From: JAHEFU01 sp041395205
Lineage (GTDB): Bacteria > 4484-113 > JAFGCY01
Reading direction: 5' to 3'
Assembly: GCA_041395205.1 (NCBI GenBank)
Contig: JAWLAZ010000002.1
Span: 186,001 to 250,000 of the forward strand
Length of the DNA stretch: 64,000 nucleotides
Of this stretch, positions 43,456-53,640 are shown one piece after another (within the stretch, counting starts at the first letter, position 1; every line of letters begins with the position of its first letter). Under the pieces are notes generated by a model. That model worked only from the letters and a program-made list of their open reading frames with translations, ran no database searches and was not told the origin of the DNA. Position numbers and translations under genes: made by a program.

Positions 43456-45171
43456 TTATCCCCGTGGGAAGTAGATGCGCAGGTGCGTCATCTTCTCCAG
43501 GGCGTCGTGGTCCAGGTTGACCATCTCGTGCAGCAGTTCATACTGCGCCGGGTCCTCGCTGTCGCTGTAGCGCGCCCGCACCGTGAAGCGGTCCAGGAAC
43601 ACCGCGGCCCCGCTCACGTCCTCATTCACGCTGCCATCCTCATTGAAGGCCGGTGTGAAGGCCGGGTAGAGGTAGTCCGTGAACAGCGGCGGCAGGCCCT
43701 CCCAGGAGGGATCCAGCGCCCAGAGCGGGCCGACCACCATCCACTGCGTCTTGATGCGTGCGAAGCGCATCTCGCTGGACATCGCGTGGTCGCGCGGGAT
43801 GATCTGGAAGCCGCCGATGATGTCGTAGGGCGAGGTGGAGACGTCGATCACGCCGGGGTGCGCCGCACGGATCCGCCCGCGCTCGGCATACTGCGTGCCG
43901 AGGAAGCGCCCCACCCCGGCCACGGGCTTCAGCACCTGGCCGATTGGGTAAGGGTCCATCCCCAGCTCCTTGATCCAGATCAGGCCGCCGAAGCCGTTCT
44001 CGAACTCGATCCACTCCGGATTGTACTTGCGGCGGCTGACATCAAGACGCAGCACATCACCCACAGCCGGCACGAAGTTCTCATCCACGCGCAGCCATTC
44101 CTCCTCGCCACGCTGGAAGAACAGCGGGCTGCCGACGAGCGGAGCCCAGCGGCCGCCGAAGATTTCGCTGCCGGCCTTGATGTCGGTGAACAGCGTGCTG
44201 CTCTGGTTGAAGTAGCTCTTGTAGGACTTGGGGTCGAAGGTCGTGAACTCGATCGGCACCAGCGAGAAGATCGTGGCCCGCCCGGTTTCGTAGTTGTGCT
44301 TCACCTTGAGGTGCATTGCATTCACCGCGCTGGCGGTGCAGGTGCCGTTCTCTGCCCAGCCACTTGCCGTGAAGCCTTCCTTGTTGTAGTTGGCAACCGG
44401 CGCCAGCACATGCCCGACCACGCCGCTGAACTCGTCACTGATGATGCGGATCTCGCCATCCACCACATTGTCGATCTCGATATGGAAGGTCGTGCGCTGC
44501 TGTGAAAGCAGGCTCTGGGGGTAAAGCCCAGCGATATCCGGCATCGTGGGCCAGTGCCGCAGCGACTCGTCGGTGAACTCGGAATGGCGGTCAACACCGC
44601 TGTCCGGCTCGACTGCCTCCTCTTCCGCCTGGACGGGCAGTGTGCCCAGCAGCAGCGTGGCGAGCAGCAGCAGCGCCAGGATGCTGCCGGAGCGCAGGCG
44701 TTCGCGGATCCACTCACCATTGGCAACCACGGGCTGTCCGTGGATCTCACGCAGGCGGCGGCGGAAGGCCAGGGCCCGGCGCGTCTCGCGGCGCTGCATG
44801 CTGAGCTTCCTGCTCTGCCGCAGCAGGCCAAGCAGGGCTGCCCCGATCAGCACGATGCCCGGCAGCCAGACCAGGCTGGCTTCGTAGTCCAGCCCGGAGA
44901 CGAAGCTCATTTCGCGGATGTCAAGGCTGCGGTGCTGCAGCGCAGTGACCGCATACAGGGCAATCCAGTACCAGCCGAAGCCGCGCCAGAGCCGGCCCTG
45001 CTCAGAACTGCAGCACAGTGCAAACAGCGGCGCCAGCACTACGGTCAGCCCCGCAGTCTTCAGCCAGTAATGCCCTGCGAAGTACCAGTGCGTGTAGAGC
45101 GCGGTGAGGAAGCTTGCGAGCACGAATGCGCTGGCAAGCACGAACAGGAAAGCTGCAAGTCTGCTCTTCAT
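43456..45171 (-). CDS. Membrane-anchored envelope protein of unknown function
   Basis: 571 residues. About four hydrophobic helices lie within the first 125 residues, a fifth hydrophobic segment (LALLLLATLLLGTLPVQA) near 175-192 looks like an internal signal or anchor, and then come about 380 residues of probable beta structure with aromatic and acidic stretches (EIDNVVDGEIRIISDEF, GGFQIIPRDHAMSS). No catalytic motif is recognised. It looks like a membrane domain fused to an exported domain, and it follows an RND pump by 78 bp on the same strand, perhaps sharing its mRNA. GGGAAG lies 4 nt before ATG. Confidence 0.6.
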   Translation of the reverse strand: MKSRLAAFLFVLASAFVLASFLTALYTHWYFAGHYWLKTAGLTVVLAPLFALCCSSEQGRLWRGFGWYWIALYAVTALQHRSLDIREMSFVSGLDYEASLVWLPGIVLIGAALLGLLRQSRKLSMQRRETRRALAFRRRLREIHGQPVVANGEWIRERLRSGSILALLLLATLLLGTLPVQAEEEAVEPDSGVDRHSEFTDESLRHWPTMPDIAGLYPQSLLSQQRTTFHIEIDNVVDGEIRIISDEFSGVVGHVLAPVANYNKEGFTASGWAENGTCTASAVNAMHLKVKHNYETGRATIFSLVPIEFTTFDPKSYKSYFNQSSTLFTDIKAGSEIFGGRWAPLVGSPLFFQRGEEEWLRVDENFVPAVGDVLRLDVSRRKYNPEWIEFENGFGGLIWIKELGMDPYPIGQVLKPVAGVGRFLGTQYAERGRIRAAHPGVIDVSTSPYDIIGGFQIIPRDHAMSSEMRFARIKTQWMVVGPLWALDPSWEGLPPLFTDYLYPAFTPAFNEDGSVNEDVSGAAVFLDRFTVRARYSDSEDPAQYELLHEMVNLDHDALEKMTHLRIYFPRG

Positions 45172-45249
45172 ATGTCTTCCCGGCTGCAGCAGCTGCCGCA
45201 GGACGAGCCATCATTATCGCATTCCCGGAGGTGCAGCTGCCCGGACGGC

Positions 45250-48200
45250 TCAGGCCTGGCGGTGTTCACGCTTCAGCTGGATGCGCTCGCTGACTTCCTG
45301 CACCAGGCTGAGGATCGTCGGCACCACGAACAGCGTGAAGATCGTGGAGACCAGCATGCCGCCCACCACGATCACGCCGAGGCCGCGGTACAACTCGGAG
45401 CCGCTGCCCTGACCCATCGCCAGCGGCAGCATGCCGAATACCGAGGTCAGCACGGACATGAAGATCGGGCGCAGGCGGGTGCGGCTGCTCTCCTTGAGGG
45501 CCTCGAGCGGGCTCATGCCCTCCTCCTGGTTGTTGAGCATCTGGTGCACGATCAGGATCGCATTGTTGACGACGATGCCCGAGAGGATGATCAGGCCGAG
45601 CATGCCGAGCACGTCGAACTGCACCACCCCGCCGGAGAGCGTATGCGCGAACCACATCGCGATGAAGCTGCCGCTCCAGGCCAGCGGGACCGTCACGAGG
45701 ATGATGATCGGGTACGTGAAGGAGCGGAACAACGCCACCATCAGCAGGTAGATGATCACGATCGCCAGCGCACCCTGCACCACCAGTGAGCTGAGCGTGT
45801 TGCGCAGCTTGTCCGCCGCGTCGCCGAAGCGGATGCGGTAACCGGGGGCCAGTGTGGCCGAGAGCGGATCGATCACTTCCTGCTGGGTGATGTCGAGCGC
45901 GGTCTGCGTCGGGAAGGCCGGGTTGGTGTTCACGGTGAGCTGGATCGAGCGGTCACGGTTGTAGTGGCGGATCGAGGTCGGGCCCGTGTTGTCATCCACC
46001 GTCGCCACCTCATCCAGGCGCACGAACTCCCCGTTGCCGGCAAGCACCGTCAGGGCCTGCAGCTCATCGCGGGTGGTGTAGTGCTCCCGGTCGCCGCGCA
46101 CGACGATGTCGTACTCACGGCCACGGTCGGTGAACTTGCTGGTCTGCAGGCCGGCGATCATCGTCTCCACCACGTTGGCAACATCGCTGAGGTTCAGCCC
46201 GAGCTGCGCCGCCTTGTAGCGGTCCACGTGGATCGCCAGTTCCGGCACGCCCTCGCTGTAGCCGCTGCGCACCGGCACGGGGCCGGGCTGCAGGTAGGGG
46301 CCGACCTTGCCGCGGATCTCCGCCTGGACACGCTCGGAGATCTTGCGGATCTCCTCCAGGTCCGGGCCGGTGATCTCCAGCGTGAACTCCTTGTCCGGCA
46401 CGCGGAAGATCGAGGTGCGGCTGGCGAAGAAGAACTGGAAGCCGGGCTGCATGAAGCCGACTTCCATCAGCTTGCCGGCCATCTGGTCCATCATCCGGTC
46501 GGTGGCGAACTCATCCTTGACGCGCACACCCATGCCGGTGAAGAACGGCGCACTGGCAACCGAGAAGTACGTCTTGACCTTGGGCGAGAACTCCGGGTCA
46601 TGGCCCACGAAGTTCTCGATGGCGGTGTAGGCCTCGCTCGTGACTTCATTGCTCTGCCCGACCACGCTCGGCGTGAAGCAGAAGATGAATGGCTGCGTAC
46701 CCGTCGGCAGGTAGTTGGCACCGGGCAGCAGCAGCGTGCTGAAGTACCAGCCGACCGCCACGGCTCCGAGCAGGATCAGCCTGCCGGGCGTCGTACCCTT
46801 GCCGACTCCGGCGCAGGCCCAGTTGAGGAAACGTTGGTAGAAGCGCTCAACCGCCGTACCGAGCCACTGCAGGGTGATCAGGTCGAGGGTCTTGGCCAGC
46901 GCGGGGTTGCTGTCGTCAATCCGGTCGCGCCAGTTGCGCGAGCGCAGGATCACCGCACTGAAGCCCGGCACCACGGTGTAGGCACAGAGCAGCGAGATCA
47001 CGATGCTGCTGACGATCGCGATCGCGATGTCCTTGAACAGCAGGCCGGCCTCGGTGGTGTTGAGGATGATCGGGATGAAGACCGCAATCGTCGTCAGTGT
47101 GGAGGCCAGGATCGCACCGGCGATCTCCGTGATCGCGTCATAGGCCGCCTGCAGCACGGGCTTGCCGAGCTCCTTCATGTGGCGGTCGATGTTCTCCAGC
47201 ACCACGATTGCGTTGTCAACCACCATGCCCACGGAGAAGGCCAGGCCAGCCAGTGAGATGATGTTGATCGTGCGGCCGAGTGCCAGGAGAATGATGAACA
47301 CGGTGATCAGCGAGACCGGGATCGTCACGATCACGATCAGGATCGGCCGTGCGCCGCGCAGGAACAGCGAGAGCACGATTGCGGCCAGCAGCGCGCCGAA
47401 CAGCAGGTTGTTGCGCACGAGCGCAATCGCCTCCTCAATGTAGCTCAGCTCGCTGTAGGCCTCGCGGATCTCGATCTCGATCCCGCGCTCGGCAAAGTCG
47501 GAGTTGTACTCCGCGACGACGCCCATCACACCCTTGATGGTGCTGACGGTGTTGGCACCGCTCTGGCGCGAGACGCCGATGGCGACGGTCGGATTGCCGT
47601 CCGCCTTCACATAGCCCTGCTGGCGCTCGCGGCCATCCACCACGGTGCAGATGTCGCCGACACGGATCGTGCCGCGTGAGTCGTGGCGCACCACGGTGTT
47701 GCGGATGTCATCCAGCGATTCATACTTGCCCATCGTGCGCACGATGAGCTGGGTCTCGCCCTCATCAAGGTAACCACCGCGTACGTTGCGGTTCTCGCTT
47801 CTGATGCGGCCCATCAGCTCCTGCACGCCGATGCCGTGCAGGGTCATCTTCTCGAGGTCGGGCTCGACGACGATCTGACGCTCTCGTCCGCCGGCCACGA
47901 GCAGGGAACCGACTCCCTGCAGGCGCAGCAGGCGCGGTTCTATCACGTTCTTGACCATGTCGTACTTGTCGTCAACGCTGGCGTCGCCGCCGAGCGAGAT
48001 CCACATGATCTGTTCGTTCTGGGCCGCGCTCACGAGCGCGATCACGGGGCCGACGATCTGCGTCTTGTCCGGCAGGTCCGTGACCAGATTGACCGCCTGC
48101 TGCACGTCCAGCAGCGCGCGGTTCTTGTCGACATTCTCCACGAACTCAAGGTTGATCGAGCTGTAGCCGTCATTGGAGGACGAGGTGATGCGCCGCAGGT

Positions 48201-48420
48201 CGTTGATCGTGTTGAGCTGCTCCTCGAGCTTGTTGGTGATCTGGTCCTCGATCTCGATCGGGCTCGCACCGAAGTAGAAGGTCTGGACACTGACCTCGGG
48301 CGGCTCGATCGCCGGCTTGAGCTGGACGGGAATCTGTCCCATCGCGATCGCGCCGAAGATCAGCAGGATGATCACCCCGACGAGCGTGGCGTAGGGGTTA
48401 CTGATCGCGGCCTTGATCAT
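45250..48420 (-). CDS. RND-family efflux pump (HAE-type inner-membrane protein)
   Basis: 1056 residues, the normal AcrB-like length. The first helix, two large periplasmic loops, and the 12-helix layout are visible; GLAFSVGMVVDNAIVVLENIDRH (helix 4, with two Asp-like acidic residues needed for proton flow) and GLIILSGIVVNNAILIVHQML (helix 10) are the typical cores. It exports drugs or toxic compounds with the fusion protein upstream and an outer-membrane channel not present here. ATGA overlap with the fusion gene at 48417-48420. Confidence 0.95.
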   Translation of the reverse strand: MIKAAISNPYATLVGVIILLIFGAIAMGQIPVQLKPAIEPPEVSVQTFYFGASPIEIEDQITNKLEEQLNTINDLRRITSSSNDGYSSINLEFVENVDKNRALLDVQQAVNLVTDLPDKTQIVGPVIALVSAAQNEQIMWISLGGDASVDDKYDMVKNVIEPRLLRLQGVGSLLVAGGRERQIVVEPDLEKMTLHGIGVQELMGRIRSENRNVRGGYLDEGETQLIVRTMGKYESLDDIRNTVVRHDSRGTIRVGDICTVVDGRERQQGYVKADGNPTVAIGVSRQSGANTVSTIKGVMGVVAEYNSDFAERGIEIEIREAYSELSYIEEAIALVRNNLLFGALLAAIVLSLFLRGARPILIVIVTIPVSLITVFIILLALGRTINIISLAGLAFSVGMVVDNAIVVLENIDRHMKELGKPVLQAAYDAITEIAGAILASTLTTIAVFIPIILNTTEAGLLFKDIAIAIVSSIVISLLCAYTVVPGFSAVILRSRNWRDRIDDSNPALAKTLDLITLQWLGTAVERFYQRFLNWACAGVGKGTTPGRLILLGAVAVGWYFSTLLLPGANYLPTGTQPFIFCFTPSVVGQSNEVTSEAYTAIENFVGHDPEFSPKVKTYFSVASAPFFTGMGVRVKDEFATDRMMDQMAGKLMEVGFMQPGFQFFFASRTSIFRVPDKEFTLEITGPDLEEIRKISERVQAEIRGKVGPYLQPGPVPVRSGYSEGVPELAIHVDRYKAAQLGLNLSDVANVVETMIAGLQTSKFTDRGREYDIVVRGDREHYTTRDELQALTVLAGNGEFVRLDEVATVDDNTGPTSIRHYNRDRSIQLTVNTNPAFPTQTALDITQQEVIDPLSATLAPGYRIRFGDAADKLRNTLSSLVVQGALAIVIIYLLMVALFRSFTYPIIILVTVPLAWSGSFIAMWFAHTLSGGVVQFDVLGMLGLIILSGIVVNNAILIVHQMLNNQEEGMSPLEALKESSRTRLRPIFMSVLTSVFGMLPLAMGQGSGSELYRGLGVIVVGGMLVSTIFTLFVVPTILSLVQEVSERIQLKREHRQA

Positions 48421-49895
48421 CCGTTGCTCTCCTGGCCGCAGGGATTGTCATGACCTTCAGCGGCCTCATCGCCGCCGGCCTGCTGGCCACCCTCGGCTGC
48501 ACCAGCTTCTTCATGCATGCCGGTACCGGCATCCACGCCGCCCTCGCTCCCGGCTTCAGCAGGGGGCTGCATCCCCTCCCCGCCTGCTCCGGGTGGCGGA
48601 CCGCCCTCGCCGCCGCCGCCCATGTTCATCAGGTTGACGGGGATCAGCATCGCGGTCGGGTAGACCTGCTGCTTGCCGCGGGTGACGACCATCATCCCGG
48701 GCTGCAGCTCCTCGCTCATCACGACCACCATGTTGTCAACGCGGGCGCCGGTTTCGATGATCACCTGGCGGGCGCTGGTCTTCTGCGGGTCATTGGGGTC
48801 CGGGTCCATCACCCAGCACACCGTGCCGAGCGGGGCCTGGATCACCGAGTCCATGTTGATCATCTTCGTGGGCACGGATTCTCCGCGCAGGATCCGCCCC
48901 TCGACGGTCATCCCGGGCAGGATCCGTGCATCGCTGACCGCCACGCGCAGCGGGAACTGCCGCGTCTGGCCGTTCGCCGCCGGGCTGATGCTGATCACCG
49001 CGCCGTGGAAGACCTCGTCAGGGAAGGCCGCGAAGCGCATCTCCACGTCATCACCGGGGCTGACATTGCCTAGCTCCTCCTCCGGCAGGTTGAACCAGGC
49101 CTCCGTCGCACCGGCACTCACGACCTCCACGAGCGGAGTGCCCGGCCCCACGAACTGGCCGACCTCCACCAGCAGATTGCTGACAACGGCATCGAAGTCC
49201 GGTGCCACGGTGGTGCGTCCCAGCGAGACGTTGCTGCTGCGCAGGCTGGCTTCGGCCTGCTTCACGGCCGCTTCCGCCGCGGCAATATCCTCTTCACGGC
49301 TGCCGGCACGCATCGCGGCCAGCAGTTCACTGGCAGCCTGATAAGCGCTGCGGGCAGTTTCCACCTCGGTTCGGGCTGAGACAAGTGCCGTCTCGGCAAT
49401 CACTCCGCCCCGCGCCAGGCTCTCCATGCGCTCAAGATTGTCCTCCGCCTGGTGCAGACGGGCCTCGGCGGCCTCCACCTGCGCTTCCTGGGCGCGGACA
49501 TCCTCACTGCGTGGGCCATTCCGGGCCTTGCGCAGATTCTCGCGGGCCATTTCCACGGCAGCGGTGGCACCGTTGACTCCGGCCTGGTAACTGGCGGGGT
49601 CGATGCTGATCAGCCAGCCGTCGGACTTGAGGTGCTGCTCGCCGACGCGGTGGCGGATGCCGGTCACGCTGCCGGCCACTTCGGCTGCCAGCACGGCGCG
49701 CTGCTCCGCACGCGTTTCTCCGATGAGCTTGATCGCGGGGGAATAGTCGACCATCTGCACGGGCTCAACGAACACCGCCACCGGCGGCGGCCCGTCTCCC
49801 ATGCCTCCCATGCCTGCTGCCTGGCCCTGGTCGCCACCGCGGTTGCAGCTGCACAGAAGCAGCGCGAGCAAAATGCCTGTATATCTCTTTCCCAT
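48417..49895 (-). CDS. RND membrane fusion lipoprotein
   Basis: 492 residues. A lipoprotein signal (LLLCSC, Cys17) precedes the HlyD-family fold: AAEVAGSVTGIRHRVGE, long alpha-helical hairpin (about 110-210), TVAPDFDAVVSNLLVEVGQFVGPGTPLVEVV, a beta-barrel with PGDDVEMRF, and MTVEGRI. The last 80 residues are Gly/Glu/Pro-rich, which is unusual. It bridges the RND pump to an outer-membrane channel. AGGAACAAGAG lies before the ATG. Confidence 0.9.
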   Translation of the reverse strand: MGKRYTGILLALLLCSCNRGGDQGQAAGMGGMGDGPPPVAVFVEPVQMVDYSPAIKLIGETRAEQRAVLAAEVAGSVTGIRHRVGEQHLKSDGWLISIDPASYQAGVNGATAAVEMARENLRKARNGPRSEDVRAQEAQVEAAEARLHQAEDNLERMESLARGGVIAETALVSARTEVETARSAYQAASELLAAMRAGSREEDIAAAEAAVKQAEASLRSSNVSLGRTTVAPDFDAVVSNLLVEVGQFVGPGTPLVEVVSAGATEAWFNLPEEELGNVSPGDDVEMRFAAFPDEVFHGAVISISPAANGQTRQFPLRVAVSDARILPGMTVEGRILRGESVPTKMINMDSVIQAPLGTVCWVMDPDPNDPQKTSARQVIIETGARVDNMVVVMSEELQPGMMVVTRGKQQVYPTAMLIPVNLMNMGGGGEGGPPPGAGGEGMQPPAEAGSEGGVDAGTGMHEEAGAAEGGQQAGGDEAAEGHDNPCGQESNG

Positions 49896-50055
49896 CTCTT
49901 GTTCCTGACCCGGGCTGCAGTCCGCCCGGACTGCGCTAACGGATGTTTACTACCCTGCGCAACACTGCATATTCTGTTTGGACTGAAAACAGACAGGGGA
50001 ATTTTAAATTACGGTTTGAACGGGATACCCTGCGGGAGCATTTCCCGTCCGGGTT

Positions 50056-50649
50056 TCAGCCAAGCTCAATCCCGTAGCGCTGAGCCTGGGCCTCACGCCA
50101 GGCACTGTGCTGCCGGTTGAATACATCGCGCAGCAGACCCATGAACAGTACGTCGTGATAACCACCCTGCTTGAAGACATGCTGCCTGAGCCGGCCTTCG
50201 TGCTGGAAGCCGATCCGCTCGTAGCTCTTCGTGCCGCGCGGATTGAAGTCCGCCACGGTCAGATGCAGGCGCTGCAGGTTCAGGGTGTTGAAGGCATAGT
50301 CACAGGCCAACATCCCGGCTGCTGTGCCGAGACCCCGTGACCAGCGCTCCTTATTCCCGAGCATGATGCCGTACATCGCATGAGAATCCGTGCGGTTGAT
50401 CAGGTGCAGTCCGACCGTACCCACGAGCAGACCATCCGTCAGATCCACGATGCCCAGCACCACATCGGTATGGCTGCCGCGCATCGCCGCGATCCAGGCC
50501 AGTTCCTGGCCTTCGGTCAACCGGCCGGGGATGCCCAGGTATACGAGTACGGCCTGGTCATTCACCCAGTTGCAGAGCTGGGCTGCATCGGCGTCCTCAA
50601 GCGGACGCAGGCCGACCTTGTCATCCTGCAGGAAGTACTGACTGGGCAT
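50056..50649 (-). CDS. GNAT-family N-acetyltransferase
   Basis: 197 residues. VGLRPLEDADAAQLCNWVND, HAMYGIMLGNKERWSRGLGTAAGMLACDYAFNTLNLQRLHLTV and NPRGTKSYERIGFQHEGRLRQHVFKQGGYHDVLFMGLL match the RimJ/RimL-like (spermidine- or ribosomal-protein acetylating) GNAT domain with its Q/RxxGxG/A acetyl-CoA loop (RGLGTA). The acceptor is not known. ATG 50649 is 6 nt after GATAAT and gives a normal N terminus. Confidence 0.85.
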   Translation of the reverse strand: MPSQYFLQDDKVGLRPLEDADAAQLCNWVNDQAVLVYLGIPGRLTEGQELAWIAAMRGSHTDVVLGIVDLTDGLLVGTVGLHLINRTDSHAMYGIMLGNKERWSRGLGTAAGMLACDYAFNTLNLQRLHLTVADFNPRGTKSYERIGFQHEGRLRQHVFKQGGYHDVLFMGLLRDVFNRQHSAWREAQAQRYGIELG

Positions 50650-50655
50650 ATGCGC

Positions 50656-50661
50656 ATTATC
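50656..50661 (-). promoter_or_regulatory. -10 box of leaderless promoter (acetyltransferase)
   Basis: GATAAT on the minus strand, 6 nt before ATG 50649. Confidence 0.45.
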
Positions 50662-50673
50662 CCACAACTGTGT

Positions 50674-53442
50674 TCAGCTGCCGCCGTCCCAGAAATAGCC
50701 CACAGGCGTGAGATCCCGTTCGCTGACGATGCCGTCCTGGTCCCAATCCATCCAGGGCAGCCAGCCTGGCTCGGCTGCCGTCAGCCCGATGGACTGGCAC
50801 AGCAGCTGCTCGTCATCGCCATTGACCAGCCAGTCAGCGTTCACATCCCCCGGCCTGTTGAACAGATAGAGCGGCACGAGCAGGCTCTGCCCCGCCTTGT
50901 CATCAGCATCAAGGGCCGTTACGCGCAGCCAGAACTGCTGGTTCGGCCGTGTCAGCGAACTGAGCTGGATGTTCACCCCGGCCAGATTGGCGGAATCCAG
51001 CCGCAGATCCTCACCGCGGTCCGCGCCAAGGGGAATGTAGTCCAGCTCATAGCGGAAGCTGGCAACAGCCTGCACGTCCTGCGGATGCACTGCCACCACG
51101 GTATTGCCGTTTACTGCGCCGAATACCGTGCCGGCCAGCGGGGAAGCCAGGCTGAACTGTGCAGTGCCAGTTCCAGCCTCGCCGACATGAATCTCATCCA
51201 GCCACCAGCCCTCCGGCTGCCCGGCCTGTTCCCCGGCCAGCAGACCGTCACTCTGCAGCGAGAAGCAGATATGCAGCTGTTCGCCGATATATCCATCCAG
51301 CGGGATCTCGACAGTCTCCCACTCAGCCTGGTAGCCACTGAACCAGCCGGGATGCCCTTCGCCTGCAAGCAGTATCCAGCTTGCACCGTTGTCAGTACTG
51401 GCCAGCACGCTGAGGCGGTCGTAGCCGAAATCGTCATCCTGCACGTTGTAATGCTGGCTGAAGCGCAACACAGGGCTGGTTGCCGTACTCAGGTCAATGC
51501 GTGCCGAGACCAGGCAGTCGAATTCATCGCGGTCATACTCCAGGCTCTCCAGCTCGCCGCAGTACCAGCACTGGCTGCCGGCAGCGCTGTCCTGGTCCGT
51601 CCGTTGCCAGCGCCCCGCCCCGTACTGCCTGACGGACTGCTCCGTCCAGTCCGGCAGGAACTGATTCTCCAGCGCCAGGCGCAGCTGCTGGCTGCCCTGT
51701 GCAGCATCGAAGTACAGCAGGCTGCCTGCTGCCTGTTCAGCACCATCACTGAGCGGATAGCTGCCGGGTGTATTGTCAACCAGCACCAGGCTGCTGTCAG
51801 TGAATACAGCTGAGCCGGCATGGCTGCGCAGTTCCAGGCTGCGTGCAGAGAAGAGACTTGAACTGGTGTCCAGAGTGAACTGCCAGGGGGCAGCATCAAG
51901 ACTGTCAACGAGATTTCCGCCCAGCAGCAGCTCAGCTGAGTCAGGCTCCAGCAGCACGGCTGCTTCCAGAGGCTGGGACCCACTGACGATCATCCCCGGC
52001 AACTCCGGCAGGCGCAGACCGGGGCTGAGACTGAGCAGGGCACCCGCATCGACCACCGGCACGGCATGTTCAAAGCCCGTGGTACTCCGCCCGGTCAGGG
52101 CCAGCAATTCACGCACGCGACCGCTGTCCAGTTCCGGCTGGCTGCTCCACAGCAGTCCGGCGGCTGCCGCAACCAGCGGGGCGGCCAGGCTCGTCCCCTG
52201 CTGGGTCGGATAGGCCAGGTTGCCGGAATTGAACTGATGCCCGCAGATGCGGATCTGCTCACCTGGGGCCGCCAGTTCCACGCTGGCGCTGAAGTTGCTG
52301 AAGCCGCTGCGCTGCAGCAGGCTGTCAACCGCGCCGACGCTGACCACTTCAGGCCAGGCTGCGGGCCAGTTGGGGTTTCCATCGGCGTCATTTCCCGCCG
52401 CCGCGATCAGCAGCATCCCGGATTCCTGCAGGTCCTGCAGCATGCCGCGCACGACCGGATCATCACCGTAGATCGTGAAGCTCTGCAGCAGGATTTCAGC
52501 ACCGAGCTGCCGGGCCAGGTAGCCGGCCTCGATGTACTTGCCGATCGAGAAGTCCAGCCAGTCATTCGTGACCTTGAGCGGCAGCACGCTGATTCCCGGG
52601 GCAGCACCGGCCAGAGTCCGGCCGTTGCCAGTCGCGGCGGCAAGCAACCCGCAGACCGCCGTGCCGTGACCGTGCGCATCCTCGATCGAGGCATCGCCAT
52701 TCACCAGATCCGCCTCGATTTCCGGGAAGGCAGAGGCCGGGTCAATCACCTGGCCGGCCAGTTCCTCATGCTGCAGGTTGCAACCGCTGTCAACGACGGC
52801 CACCATCACGGAGCTGTCTCCCAGACTCACGTCCCAGGCCTCGTCAAAGTTCATCGAATGCAGGTACCACTGTGGACCACCGAAACTGCTCGAGGCGAGA
52901 TAATCCGGATCGTCCGGTTCGAAGGCCGGGATTGCCAGAGTGGACTGTTCAGCGGAAAGAATGAACTCGCCGAATTCATCCCTGATCCGCTGCAGGACAG
53001 CCTGCATGTCCTGGCCTTCACCCAGGCTGAATTCGGCGATCCGCGTCCGCCCGAGGTAGACCTCGCTGCCCCGCTGCAGATTCAGCCGCATGGCAATCTC
53101 CGCCGCCACGAGCTCGCAGTTCCGGTCATTGCGCAGCAGGGCATTGCGCCGGGCAGCTACAGGCAGTGATGTGTCAATTCCGGCAGCCTGCAGCTCCTCA
53201 GTGCTGATGCCGTAACGGAACTGGACCAGGCACTGACCATCAGCTAGCATTGCCGCTGGTACTGGATCTTCGTCAATCGAATCCCTGGGAGTAATGATTG
53301 AAGTGCTCTGTGCATCCCCACCGGAACCAGGACCCGGTCCGTCCACCTGCACACTGTTGCCGCATGAAATGCTTAGCAGCGGCAGAAAAAGGATGATCAG
53401 GCAAACAACCGCATGTGGAACTGATAGCCGGTACACAGGCAA
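50674..53442 (-). CDS. Subtilase (S8) lipoprotein with C-terminal dockerin/EF-like repeats
   Basis: 922 residues. A lipoprotein signal (LLSISC, Cys27) precedes an inhibitor-like propeptide (about 60-160) and a subtilisin domain with the triad in VAVVDSGCN (Asp), AHGHGTAVCGL (His) and GTSLAAPLV (Ser), plus the oxyanion Asn in AAAGNDA. After a propeller- or sandwich-type central part, the C terminus has two DxNxD-type calcium loops (DVNADWLVNGDDEQLL and DWDQDGIVSERDL), as in dockerin or EF-hand repeats. It is likely a surface protease that matures outside the cell and is stabilised by calcium. Confidence 0.85.
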   Translation of the reverse strand: MPVYRLSVPHAVVCLIILFLPLLSISCGNSVQVDGPGPGSGGDAQSTSIITPRDSIDEDPVPAAMLADGQCLVQFRYGISTEELQAAGIDTSLPVAARRNALLRNDRNCELVAAEIAMRLNLQRGSEVYLGRTRIAEFSLGEGQDMQAVLQRIRDEFGEFILSAEQSTLAIPAFEPDDPDYLASSSFGGPQWYLHSMNFDEAWDVSLGDSSVMVAVVDSGCNLQHEELAGQVIDPASAFPEIEADLVNGDASIEDAHGHGTAVCGLLAAATGNGRTLAGAAPGISVLPLKVTNDWLDFSIGKYIEAGYLARQLGAEILLQSFTIYGDDPVVRGMLQDLQESGMLLIAAAGNDADGNPNWPAAWPEVVSVGAVDSLLQRSGFSNFSASVELAAPGEQIRICGHQFNSGNLAYPTQQGTSLAAPLVAAAAGLLWSSQPELDSGRVRELLALTGRSTTGFEHAVPVVDAGALLSLSPGLRLPELPGMIVSGSQPLEAAVLLEPDSAELLLGGNLVDSLDAAPWQFTLDTSSSLFSARSLELRSHAGSAVFTDSSLVLVDNTPGSYPLSDGAEQAAGSLLYFDAAQGSQQLRLALENQFLPDWTEQSVRQYGAGRWQRTDQDSAAGSQCWYCGELESLEYDRDEFDCLVSARIDLSTATSPVLRFSQHYNVQDDDFGYDRLSVLASTDNGASWILLAGEGHPGWFSGYQAEWETVEIPLDGYIGEQLHICFSLQSDGLLAGEQAGQPEGWWLDEIHVGEAGTGTAQFSLASPLAGTVFGAVNGNTVVAVHPQDVQAVASFRYELDYIPLGADRGEDLRLDSANLAGVNIQLSSLTRPNQQFWLRVTALDADDKAGQSLLVPLYLFNRPGDVNADWLVNGDDEQLLCQSIGLTAAEPGWLPWMDWDQDGIVSERDLTPVGYFWDGGS

Positions 53443-53517
53443 ACTATGCCAGATATCCTGATTGTTTGCTGGTATTGATTGAGTGATGAGCGCTAGGCTG
53501 CGCCTTTGTGGTTCTGG

Positions 53518-53602
53518 CGGAGGAGGAGGGATTCGAACCCCCGTGACGTTTCCGCCAAACAGTTTTCAAGACTGCCGCCTTAAACCACTCGGCCACTCCT
53601 CC
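53518..53602 (-). tRNA. tRNA-Ser (anticodon TGA)
   Basis: Class II tRNA of 85 nt: acceptor GGAGGAG/CTCCTCC, anticodon stem GCAGT/ACTGT with loop CTTGAAA, a long variable arm and T loop TTCGAAT. CCA is not encoded. TATAAT lies on the minus strand upstream (53614-53619). Confidence 0.93.
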
Positions 53603-53613
53603 GCAGGGGCTTG

Positions 53614-53619
53614 ATTATA
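53614..53619 (-). promoter_or_regulatory. -10 box of tRNA-Ser promoter
   Basis: TATAAT on the minus strand, 11 nt before the tRNA. Confidence 0.55.
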
Positions 53620-53640
53620 CCCAAGCACCTATGGTCCCGG

